Assembly (NCBI GenBank): GCA_024680815.1
Contig: JAILBQ010000050.1
Span: 1 to 59,140 of the forward strand
Reading direction: 5' to 3'
From: Lachnospiraceae bacterium
GTDB taxonomy: Bacteria > Bacillota > Clostridia > Lachnospirales > Lachnospiraceae
Length of the DNA: 59,140 bases
Of the stretch, positions 1 through 6,957 are shown one piece after another. Numbering within the stretch: the stretch's first letter is position 1; each line of letters begins with the position of its first letter. The notes beneath the pieces are model-generated. The model saw only the letters and a program-made list of their open reading frames with translations. It did no database searches and was not told where the DNA came from. The position numbers were made by a program, and so were the translations under genes.

Positions 1-1
1 T

Positions 2-106
2 ACCGGTCTTAAAAATAATAAAAATCCTTATATTTTCTACGAGCTGGAAGACGGGAATAAAACGATCTATCTTGACGCCAATTTTGACATCCTCATGGTC
101 AAGTAG
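2..106 (+). CDS. C-terminal end of an unidentified gene
   Basis: The first 34 codons of the window read as an open frame ending ...DANFDILMVK with a TAG stop, so this is the tail of a gene that begins upstream of the window. The tail is too short to place in a family. It is followed within 15 bases by a strong hairpin, which supports it as the last gene of a plus-strand unit. Confidence 0.55.
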   Translation, partial: TGLKNNKNPYIFYELEDGNKTIYLDANFDILMVK

Positions 107-118
107 TAAAAAAAAACC

Positions 119-152
119 GCCCGGACACCTGCTTTTCGGCAAGTGTCCGGGC
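119..152. terminator. Bidirectional intrinsic terminator
   Basis: A perfect 10-bp stem GCCCGGACAC (119-128) / GTGTCCGGGC (143-152) is flanked by an A run on the left (107-116) and T-rich sequence on the right. It can therefore stop the plus-strand gene ending at 106 and the minus-strand dehydrogenase gene ending at 201. Confidence 0.85.
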
Positions 153-200
153 TATTTTATATTTCGCTCGCAAAAAACGGCTCTGCAGGCCTTATCGGGC

Positions 201-1262
201 TCAGTCGATATAAACGATGGGTTTGATAAGGTCCTTCGGCTTATCCTTCATTAACTGCAGGGCCTCCGGAATGGAATCCAGACCATGGAAGGTATGGGTC
301 ACCAGTCTGGAGGGATCGACCCGGCCCGCCAGGATCATGGAGGTCAGGCGCTCCGCGCGACGGCGTCCGCCGGGACAGAGACCGCCGTTGATGGTCTTGT
401 GTCCCATGAATCCGGCTGCGGACTGAAGGTAGGAGAAGGTGATCTCATTGACTCCGGTGATCACATTCAGATTTGTCATATGACCGCCGCAGCGTACAAT
501 ACTGTATGCCTGGCCGAGAGTCTCCGCGCTGCCGCCCGCGACGATGGCGGCGTCTGCTCCGCGTCCGTCCGTAAGCTTCATGATCTGCTCACAGATATCC
601 CCTTCCTTATATGAAACGATATCGGTAGCGCCGTATTCCTTCGCGATGGCCACGCAGTTCGGCCTTGTCCCGATGGCGATGAGCTTCCCCGCGCCCATCA
701 GCTTTGCCCCGGCAACAGCCATCAGACCCACAGGGCCGATGCCGAAGACGACTACCGTATCACCGAATTTTACCTCGCAGAGCTCCGCGCCGTGGAAGCC
801 GGTGGTCATCATATCGGTGACCATGATGGCCTTGTCAAGGGCAAGGCCTTCGGGGAGCTTACAGAGGTTCAGATCCGCGGAACGGACCACGTATTTTTCC
901 GCCATGGTCCCGTCAGAATAATTGGAGAAGCAAATCCCCTGGAACTGACCGCCGGCATCTTCGTCAGGAGTATCCTGAAAATCCGGATGCTTGTAGGTCG
1001 GTGTTGTGCAGGGAACGATGACCTTATCCCCGACCTTGAAGTCCTTCACTTCTTCGCCGACCTCAACGATCTCACCGATGGACTCATGTCCCAGAGTGAT
1101 ATCTTTAAGCCACGCGCCGTCCATTTCCCATGCGGTATGAACGTCGGAAGAACAGGGACACAGAGCGATCGGTCTGCAAACGGCTTCATCCTTACCGCAG
1201 ACCGGATCCGGCTTTTCCATCCATCCGAGTACCCCCATCTCATGCCTTACATATGCCTTCAT
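201..1262 (-). CDS. Zinc-dependent NADP-type secondary alcohol dehydrogenase
   Basis: This 353-residue medium-chain dehydrogenase closely resembles the Clostridium beijerinckii secondary alcohol dehydrogenase, which interconverts ketones or aldehydes and alcohols in the cytoplasm. The catalytic zinc ligands of that enzyme are at the same positions: Cys37, His59, Glu60 and Asp150. The Rossmann fingerprint GIGPVG is at 174-179, and Gly198-Thr-Arg200 keeps the loop associated with NADP preference. The start is supported by the ribosome site CAGGAGGG eight bases upstream. It sits alone between a terminator and a well-formed promoter with a Rex-like operator, which suggests redox control. The natural substrate cannot be read from sequence. 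Confidence 0.9.
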   Translation of the reverse strand: MKAYVRHEMGVLGWMEKPDPVCGKDEAVCRPIALCPCSSDVHTAWEMDGAWLKDITLGHESIGEIVEVGEEVKDFKVGDKVIVPCTTPTYKHPDFQDTPDEDAGGQFQGICFSNYSDGTMAEKYVVRSADLNLCKLPEGLALDKAIMVTDMMTTGFHGAELCEVKFGDTVVVFGIGPVGLMAVAGAKLMGAGKLIAIGTRPNCVAIAKEYGATDIVSYKEGDICEQIMKLTDGRGADAAIVAGGSAETLGQAYSIVRCGGHMTNLNVITGVNEITFSYLQSAAGFMGHKTINGGLCPGGRRRAERLTSMILAGRVDPSRLVTHTFHGLDSIPEALQLMKDKPKDLIKPIVYID

Positions 1263-1286
1263 AATAACCCTCCTGTATATCCGTCT

Positions 1287-1338
1287 TTGTTATTTTGTTA
1301 ACAAAGTTAAATATACAATATAATCCGGGAAAGGTCAA
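1287..1338 (-). promoter_or_regulatory. adh promoter with Rex-like operator
   Basis: On the minus strand, -35 TTGACC (1333-1338) and -10 TATATT (1310-1315) are separated by exactly 17 bases. Just downstream of the predicted start site lies TTGTTATTTTGTTAACAA (1287-1304). It matches 13 of 14 fixed positions of the Firmicute Rex site TTGTTAA-N4-TTAACAA and is part of an 8-bp inverted repeat (1285-1292/1299-1306). Rex is a NADH-sensing repressor that commonly controls alcohol dehydrogenases. Binding by Rex here is an inference. Confidence 0.7.
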
Positions 1339-2090
1339 CAACCCGTCAGGTCCCTTACCACCTCTCCCGCTATGATAAGCCCTGCTGCAGACGGGACAAA
1401 TGCCACACTCCCCGGAATATCCCTTCGCGCCGTGCATTTATGTTCTGTTCCCGGAGGACAGATACAATTACTTCTGCAACTGACGGACATATCCTCCAGA
1501 GGTCTGATCGGTTTTTCTTCAGAATATACAACCTTCAGATTCTTTACACCGCGTTTTTTCAGTTCATGCCTCATCACCTTAGCCAGCGGACACATCTTTG
1601 TCTTATAGATATCTGCCACTCTGAAAGCACTGGCATCCAGCTTATTTCCGGCCCCCATCGAACTGATAACCGGTACTCCTTTTTCCCTGCACTTCATTAC
1701 AAGTTCCACTTTCGCAGTGACCGTATCGACAGCATCCACCACATAGTCATATTCTTCAAAAAGGAATTCATCCGCGTTTTCAGGCAGGAAAAAGCATTTA
1801 TGTACAGTCACGTCCACGTCCGGATTAATATCCAGCATTCGTTCTTTCATAACTTCTGCTTTATATTTCCCTACTGTCTTCCTTGTAGCTATTATCTGCC
1901 TGTTAAGATTCGTAAGACACACCTTGTCATCGTCAATCAGTTCAAAATGACCCACGCCGCTTCTGACAAGAGCCTCGCAGACGTAGCCTCCCACTCCGCC
2001 TATGCCGAATACGGCAACTCTCGCATTTTTCAGTTTGTCCATTGCATCGTCACCCAATAACAGCCGGGTTCTGGAAAACTGGTCCAGCAT
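1335..2090 (-). CDS. tcdA: tRNA threonylcarbamoyladenosine dehydratase
   Basis: This 251-residue ThiF/E1-fold protein matches TcdA (CsdL), which uses ATP to cyclise t6A at position 37 of ANN-decoding tRNAs into ct6A. The nucleotide fold motif GIGGVGG is at 29-35, followed by the conserved LIDDDKVCLTNLNRQ stretch and DAVDTVTAK. The C-terminal part carries the CRSNCICPPG stretch. I use the ATG at 2090 rather than an upstream ATG at 2162: it has the ribosome site AAAAGGAAC, and a good promoter (2152-2180) would place the transcript start downstream of the longer start. The stop lies within the promoter of the adjacent dehydrogenase gene. Confidence 0.88.
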   Translation of the reverse strand: MLDQFSRTRLLLGDDAMDKLKNARVAVFGIGGVGGYVCEALVRSGVGHFELIDDDKVCLTNLNRQIIATRKTVGKYKAEVMKERMLDINPDVDVTVHKCFFLPENADEFLFEEYDYVVDAVDTVTAKVELVMKCREKGVPVISSMGAGNKLDASAFRVADIYKTKMCPLAKVMRHELKKRGVKNLKVVYSEEKPIRPLEDMSVSCRSNCICPPGTEHKCTARRDIPGSVAFVPSAAGLIIAGEVVRDLTGC

Positions 2091-2151
2091 AATTTTGTTC
2101 CTTTTCTTTTCAGGGCACTGTTCAACTGTGTTGTTTCCGAATTTTTCATTC

Positions 2152-2180
2152 AGTATATACATAGCATTTTATAACGTCAA
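2152..2180 (-). promoter_or_regulatory. tcdA promoter
   Basis: The minus-strand sequence TTGACG (2175-2180), a 17-base spacer and TATACT (2152-2157) form a good sigmaA promoter. Its position decides in favour of the tcdA start at 2090. Confidence 0.65.
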
Positions 2181-2205
2181 TGCAGTCCGAATGTGTTACA
2201 ATATG

Positions 2206-2248
2206 ATAACGTAAGTTATTGACAGAATCTCTTTCCGATTGAGATAAT
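2206..2248 (+). promoter_or_regulatory. Promoter of the DUF4250 gene with a small dyad
   Basis: TTGACA (2219-2224) and GATAAT (2243-2248) are spaced by 18 bases upstream of the small gene at 2270. A dyad ATAAC-GTAA-GTTAT (2206-2219) touches the -35 box. It has operator geometry but no repressor is identified. Confidence 0.6.
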
Positions 2249-2269
2249 ATTGTAAAAAAGGAGAATCCT

Positions 2270-2458
2270 ATGGCAGATCTGGGACAGGCGCCGAAGGATC
2301 CGGCTATGCTGTTATGTTATGTCAACTTAAAGCTCCGGGATTATTATAATTCTCCGGAAGAGCTCTGCAAAGCGGAAGATATTGATTATGACGTCCTCAC
2401 AGCCACTCTGGCCTCCATTGATTATCACTACGACAAAACGACGAACCAGTTTAAATAG
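2270..2458 (+). CDS. DUF4250 small protein
   Basis: A 62-residue protein with the recognisable DUF4250 pattern: PKDPAMLLCYVNLKLRDYY, a predicted short helix, and the ending IDYHYDKTTNQF. The family is widespread in Firmicutes and has no known function. The ribosome site AAAAAGGAGAATCCT precedes the ATG. It stands on its own promoter between divergent tcdA and the rarA gene, 74 bases upstream of rarA, so the two may be cotranscribed. No membrane segment or signal peptide is visible. Confidence 0.8.
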   Translation: MADLGQAPKDPAMLLCYVNLKLRDYYNSPEELCKAEDIDYDVLTATLASIDYHYDKTTNQFK

Positions 2459-2532
2459 AAAGATTTATGTTAACTATATTGTTTCTGTTTTTCACTGCGG
2501 GGTAATTTCCATTACAGAAAGTGCGGATTCTT

Positions 2533-3876
2533 ATGGATCTATTTGATTATATGCGTGCCGAAAACATGAAAAAAGACTCTCCCCTGGCCTCCAGGATGCG
2601 TCCCGCGACCCTGGACGAAATCGTGGGACAGGAGCATATCCTCGGAAAGGATAAGCTGCTGTACCGCTCCATAGCCGCGGACAAGCTTTCCTCCCTGATT
2701 CTCTACGGCCCTCCGGGCACCGGAAAGACCACGATTGCCCAGGTTATCGCCCATACCACAAAAGCCGCTTTTTCCGAGCTTTCCGCCACCTCCTCCGGGA
2801 AAAAGGACATGGAAGAAGCCGTCCTGGCTGCGAAGGACGCCCTGGGGATGTACGGAAAAAAGACGATTCTCTTTATAGACGAGATACACCGCTTCAATAA
2901 GGGGCAACAGGATTATCTGCTGCCTCACGTGGAAAACGGCACTGTTATCTTAATCGGCGCCACAACGGAAAACCCCTACTTTGAGGTCAATTCCGCTCTT
3001 ATTTCCCGCTCCCTTATTTTTGAACTCAATCCCCTTTCACCGGAAAATATAAAAACCCTGCTGTCCCGGGCAGCATCGGACAGCGAAAAGGGGCTCGGTG
3101 CCCTTAAGGTGCTTGCGGACGAGGATGCCCTTGATTTTCTTGCCGACTATTCCGACGGGGACGCGCGCTGTGCACTTAACGCTCTGGAGCTTGCAGCACT
3201 CACGACCCCGAAGTCGGAGGACGGCTTCATACATATAACTCTTTCCGTCGCCGGGGAATGTATCCAGAGGCGGGTCACAAGATATGATAAAGACGGAGAC
3301 AACCACTATGACGTTATCTCCGCCTTTATAAAAAGCATGCGCGGCTCCGATCCCGATGCCGCTGTCTTCTATCTGGCAAAAATGCTGGATAGCGGCGAGG
3401 ACATTAAATTCATAGCCAGGAGGATGATGATCTGCGCCTCCGAGGACGTGGGAAACGCCGACCCGCAGGCCCTTCAGGTAGCAGTGGCGGCCTCCCTCGC
3501 CGTGGAGCGGGTGGGTCTCCCGGAAGCTCAGATTATTTTATCCCAGGCCGCAGCCTATATCGCCACTGCCCCGAAAAGCAATTCCGCCGTAAACGCCATA
3601 TATGCCGCCTCGAAAGCCGTTCAGGAAACCCGGAGTATAACCATCCCCCCCTACCTCAGGGACGCCCATTATCCCGGCTCGGAAAAGCTGGGCCGCGGGA
3701 TAGGCTATAAATATGCCCATGATTACCCGAATCATTATGTAAACCAGCAGTATCTTCCCTATGAATTAAAGGACGCCACCTTCTACGAAATTTCCGAAAT
3801 GGGCTATGAGAAAAAAATCCGTGAGCATATGAAAAAGCTGAAAGATGGAGCCGGGGAAAAAACAGATGACCCGTAA
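2533..3876 (+). CDS. rarA: Replication-associated recombination protein A (MgsA-type AAA+ ATPase)
   Basis: The 447-residue protein has the RarA architecture: an N-terminal SRMRPATLDEIVGQEHILG segment, Walker A GPPGTGKT (59-66), Walker B LFIDEIHRF (Asp116-Glu117), sensor 1 GATTEN, then the C-terminal tetramerisation region with RGSDPDAAVFYLAKML and AHDYPNHYVNQQYLP. RarA/MgsA/WRNIP1 acts at stalled replication forks. A GTG at 2521 would add four residues. I prefer the ATG at 2533 because the family usually begins with this MDLFDYMR-like stretch, although neither start has a strong ribosome site. It converges on the symporter gene at 3910. Confidence 0.9.
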   Translation: MDLFDYMRAENMKKDSPLASRMRPATLDEIVGQEHILGKDKLLYRSIAADKLSSLILYGPPGTGKTTIAQVIAHTTKAAFSELSATSSGKKDMEEAVLAAKDALGMYGKKTILFIDEIHRFNKGQQDYLLPHVENGTVILIGATTENPYFEVNSALISRSLIFELNPLSPENIKTLLSRAASDSEKGLGALKVLADEDALDFLADYSDGDARCALNALELAALTTPKSEDGFIHITLSVAGECIQRRVTRYDKDGDNHYDVISAFIKSMRGSDPDAAVFYLAKMLDSGEDIKFIARRMMICASEDVGNADPQALQVAVAASLAVERVGLPEAQIILSQAAAYIATAPKSNSAVNAIYAASKAVQETRSITIPPYLRDAHYPGSEKLGRGIGYKYAHDYPNHYVNQQYLPYELKDATFYEISEMGYEKKIREHMKKLKDGAGEKTDDP

Positions 3877-3909
3877 CGGCCGTTCCCGCAGGGGCAGTCA
3901 GGTTATACT

Positions 3910-5577
3910 TCAGCTGTTATAAACATCCAGGTCAAGCAGCCCTTCTTTCCTGGCAACCACAAGTGCCGTCATGACATCTCCGGTAGTATTTGACATTGTG
4001 GCAAACATATCTATGAACGGAGTTATCGCAATTATCAATCCCATGCATTCGATTTTCATTCCTAAATATGTAAGAACAACTCCGGTGCATACCATGCCTA
4101 CTCCCGGAACGCCGGGTGTCCCAAGTGACAGGAGAACCGCAGTCACTGCAAGTCCCAGATATGTTTCCGGCGAAATATCAACGCCATAAGCTCTTGCAAG
4201 AAAAAGTCCTGTCATTACAAGTAAAATACAGGTACCGTCCATATTGATTGTGGCACCGAGCGGTATGGAAAAACTGCAGACCTTTGGCGATATTCCAAGC
4301 TTATCAGTGCATGTACGCATATTTACCGGCATGGCAGCGGAACTTGAGGACAGTGAAAAACTCGTAAGCATTCCCTCAAGATTCTTTTTAAAGAATGTAA
4401 CAGGATTAACATGCCCGAATATCAGAATTATAAGACCATAAACCGCAAGCATACAGAAAAGAGTCAGTATTGACGTGGCAGCATAGCTTAAGACAGCAAT
4501 AAGAGAATCCCCGCCCAGGGTTCTTACCATAATCGCTACCGAACAGAAAATAGTCAGCGGAACAATTTTGGACACAATCATTGTTATGGTAAGAAACAAT
4601 GAATTGCAGGCTTCAAATAATTTTTTCAGGAATTCGGAATACTCTCCGACCATTCCGACTGCAATCCCGCACAGAATGCCCAGAAAAATAATCTGCAGAG
4701 TATCTGAGTCCAGAAAAGGTCTGATAAAATTTGAAGGCACGATTCCGAAAAATGTCTGCAGGGGAGATATTTCCACATTGGTATCCATGATTATTTCGGG
4801 AGTCTGACCTGCCGCGGAAAGTGCAAATCCCCATTCTCCGGGTTTAATAATCATAAAAATAACCATGGCAAGCAACACCGCCACAACGGTTGTTGTAAGA
4901 TACATTATAATAACTCTGGTAGTGATACGCCCCAGCTGTGAGAGATCCTTAAACTGCGAAATGCAGGAAGCAATGGAAAAGAACACAACCGGTGCAATAA
5001 TTATCCGGATGGCATTCATAAATATATTTTTGAACGGATCGAGAGCATAATTTATAACGGCGTCCGAAAAAGCAGCAGGAAATACCGCCTTCATAAGAAA
5101 CCCGAATATAAGGCCCGCAATCAACGCTATCAGGGTTCCGTTCAGCATGGACTTCCCGGCTGCCCTGTCATAAATCTTTACTGTATTGACACCTTTTTTA
5201 TAGTTGAATTTATAGCTCTCACTATAGGCATTGATGATTACCGATCTGATTACATTCTGAGACTTTTCGTCTTCTGTTCCTTTCATTATTGAGCTCTCAG
5301 CAAGAAACTCATCGTACGGATCATACTCGCTTCCGGGAACGGAGACGGTAGTGACCGTATCGCCCATGACTTTCTTTACGCTCACGGTAACATTGACTCC
5401 CGGGGCTGCATGTTTTAAAAGTCCCGCTATTGAGTCCTCTGCAATCAGCATCGTCCGGAGAACCTGCTTTCTGTCGACCCCGGTTGTGCTTAATGTCTCT
5501 TTTATAAATTCAACGCACTCTTCCACCACATTTATGTCGGAAGCATTAAACAATCCCTTTTTATGAAAAAATGCCAT
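3910..5577 (-). CDS. SDF-family dicarboxylate/amino acid:cation symporter with N-terminal GHKL-like domain
   Basis: Residues from about 144 to the end form a glutamate/dicarboxylate symporter of the GltP/GltPh fold. The serine-rich re-entrant loop SFSLSSSSAAMP and the cation/substrate motif NMDGT are present. Residues 1-140 are soluble and not part of a normal symporter of about 410 residues. They read like a degenerate GHKL/anti-sigma ATPase fold: RKQVLRTMLIAEDSIAGLLKH (35-56) resembles an N-box helix, followed by beta strands and a final YKKGVNTVKI strand. The ribosome site AAAAGGGGA precedes the ATG. The fused domain probably faces the cytoplasm and could regulate uptake; this is inference. 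The substrate is probably glutamate, aspartate or a C4 dicarboxylate. Confidence 0.85.
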   Translation of the reverse strand: MAFFHKKGLFNASDINVVEECVEFIKETLSTTGVDRKQVLRTMLIAEDSIAGLLKHAAPGVNVTVSVKKVMGDTVTTVSVPGSEYDPYDEFLAESSIMKGTEDEKSQNVIRSVIINAYSESYKFNYKKGVNTVKIYDRAAGKSMLNGTLIALIAGLIFGFLMKAVFPAAFSDAVINYALDPFKNIFMNAIRIIIAPVVFFSIASCISQFKDLSQLGRITTRVIIMYLTTTVVAVLLAMVIFMIIKPGEWGFALSAAGQTPEIIMDTNVEISPLQTFFGIVPSNFIRPFLDSDTLQIIFLGILCGIAVGMVGEYSEFLKKLFEACNSLFLTITMIVSKIVPLTIFCSVAIMVRTLGGDSLIAVLSYAATSILTLFCMLAVYGLIILIFGHVNPVTFFKKNLEGMLTSFSLSSSSAAMPVNMRTCTDKLGISPKVCSFSIPLGATINMDGTCILLVMTGLFLARAYGVDISPETYLGLAVTAVLLSLGTPGVPGVGMVCTGVVLTYLGMKIECMGLIIAITPFIDMFATMSNTTGDVMTALVVARKEGLLDLDVYNS

Positions 5578-5619
5578 AGCCCGGTCCCCTTTTAAATTTG
5601 GGCTTCTTTTTTACGCGTA

Positions 5620-6402
5620 TCAGCCCAACGCAACGTCCAGCGCCATCATCAGAGTAAAACCAAGTGCAAACATTACCACTCCCGTATTGGAATGCTCACC
5701 CTCAGACATTTCCGGTATCAGCTCCTCCACTACAACATACATCATCGCTCCGCCTGCAAAGCTCAAAAGATACGGCATGACAGGTACCATAATTCCTGCC
5801 GCCAGTATCGTAATAAAGGCTCCTGCCGGCTCCACCGCTCCGGAGATAACTCCGTCAAAAAAGGCTCTTTTTTTGCTCTTTCCTGCAGCAAAGAGCGGCA
5901 TGGATATGATAGCTCCTTCCGGGAAATTCTGAATAGCGATACCTATAGCCAGCGCCAAAGCTCCACCGGCCGTGATATTTGTATTTCCCGAAAGAAAACC
6001 GGCAAAAACCACTCCTACAGCCATTCCCTCAGGTATATTATGGATCGTCACGGCAAGCAGCATCATCGTCGTCTTTTTTAACGCGGCTCTCGGACCTTCG
6101 GCTTTTTCGGCATTCATATGAAGATGAGGGATCAGGGAATCGAGCATCAGCAGAAACAATATTCCCAGCCAGAAGCCTGCGACGGCGGGTAAAAAGGACA
6201 GCCTCCCCATACCCTCAGACTGTTCCATGGCAGGAATAATAAGACTCCATATCGACGCAGCGACCATAACGCCGCTTGCAAAACCAGTGAGTATTTTCCT
6301 GACCGGATCTTTAATCTCTTTTTTCAGGATGAATACACATGCCGAGCCCAAAGCAGTTCCGGCAAACGGGATCAGGATACCCGCTACAGCGTCAGAAAGC
6401 AT
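5620..6402 (-). CDS. ZIP-family divalent metal transporter
   Basis: This 260-residue membrane protein has about eight hydrophobic segments and both ZIP signature helices: HNIPEGMAVG and QNFPEGAIIS, whose His, Asn and Glu residues form the binuclear metal centre. ZIP carriers bring Zn, Fe or Mn into the cytoplasm. The ATG at 6402 has the ribosome site GGAGGTG. A longer frame back to 6489 would run through the operator-like repeat at 6444-6476, so I reject it. The gene is divergent from a DtxR-family repressor at 6575, which probably senses the same metal. Confidence 0.88.
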   Translation of the reverse strand: MLSDAVAGILIPFAGTALGSACVFILKKEIKDPVRKILTGFASGVMVAASIWSLIIPAMEQSEGMGRLSFLPAVAGFWLGILFLLMLDSLIPHLHMNAEKAEGPRAALKKTTMMLLAVTIHNIPEGMAVGVVFAGFLSGNTNITAGGALALAIGIAIQNFPEGAIISMPLFAAGKSKKRAFFDGVISGAVEPAGAFITILAAGIMVPVMPYLLSFAGGAMMYVVVEELIPEMSEGEHSNTGVVMFALGFTLMMALDVALG

Positions 6403-6443
6403 AAAACACCTCCGGACGGCTCCCTGAGGGATCCGCCAAATAC

Positions 6444-6476
6444 GGATTAAAATTGACCTGAAGCTCATTTTAATCC
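6444..6476. promoter_or_regulatory. Inverted repeat, candidate operator between the ZIP and DtxR-family genes
   Basis: A perfect 10-bp inverted repeat GGATTAAAAT (6444-6453) / ATTTTAATCC (6467-6476) with a 13-base spacer lies in the divergent intergenic region. It overlaps the probable -10 region of the ZIP gene (minus-strand TAGGAT preceded by TCGACA at 17 bases). It differs from the GTTAGC-type sites elsewhere in the window, so the adjacent repressor may read a different operator. Confidence 0.5.
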
Positions 6477-6508
6477 TACCATAAACCACAGCATATGTCG
6501 ATTTTTTA

Positions 6509-6517
6509 TGGTATAAT
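6509..6517 (+). promoter_or_regulatory. Extended -10 promoter of the DtxR-family gene
   Basis: TGGTATAAT is a perfect extended -10 element, 57 bases ahead of the ATG at 6575. No consensus -35 is seen at the usual spacing. The ribosome site is ACGGAGGTATTT. Confidence 0.55.
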
Positions 6518-6574
6518 AATCATTATTTCGTTCCGGGCTCATAATCGAAAACCCGGTCCGTCACGGAGGTATTT

Positions 6575-6949
6575 ATGGCATTACAGGAATCCGGTGAAAT
6601 GTATCTTGAAACAATATATGTGCTTTCGCAGAAACTGCCGGCCATTCGCAGCATCGACGTCGGTGAATACATGGGGTATTCAAAACCATCCGTAAGCCGT
6701 GCCATGGGCCTGCTTAAAGAAGAAGGGCTTATAAAGAAGGATGAGGACGGCTTTATCAAGCTGACAAAAGCCGGGGAAATACTGGCAAAACGCATATATG
6801 AGCGTCACACAGTACTTACCCGGCTTTTCATGGGTCTCGGAGTTGATGAAAAAACCGCCACCGATGATGCCTGCCGTATCGAGCATTATATAAGCGATAC
6901 AACCTTTGATGCAATCAAGGCTCATATGGCAGAGCACGGTGTGGTATAG
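6575..6949 (+). CDS. DtxR/MntR-family metal-dependent repressor (paralogue 1)
   Basis: The 124-residue protein has the N-terminal winged helix of the family (GEMYLETIYVLSQ, then recognition helix SKPSVSRAMGLLKEEGLI), a wing (DGFIKLTKAG) and the metal-binding dimerisation domain (RHTVLTRLFMGLGVDEKTATDDACRIEHYIS). It lacks an SH3-like third domain, as in MntR. The family binds DNA when loaded with Mn or Fe. Divergence from the ZIP transporter suggests it represses metal uptake at 5620-6402. It is a clear paralogue of the protein at 13097-13483. Confidence 0.88.
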   Translation: MALQESGEMYLETIYVLSQKLPAIRSIDVGEYMGYSKPSVSRAMGLLKEEGLIKKDEDGFIKLTKAGEILAKRIYERHTVLTRLFMGLGVDEKTATDDACRIEHYISDTTFDAIKAHMAEHGVV

Positions 6950-6957
6950 AGGCCCTG

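Noticed and set aside
2091-2162. N-terminal extension of TcdA from an ATG at 2162
   Set aside because: No ribosome site there, and the promoter at 2152-2180 would start transcription downstream of it.
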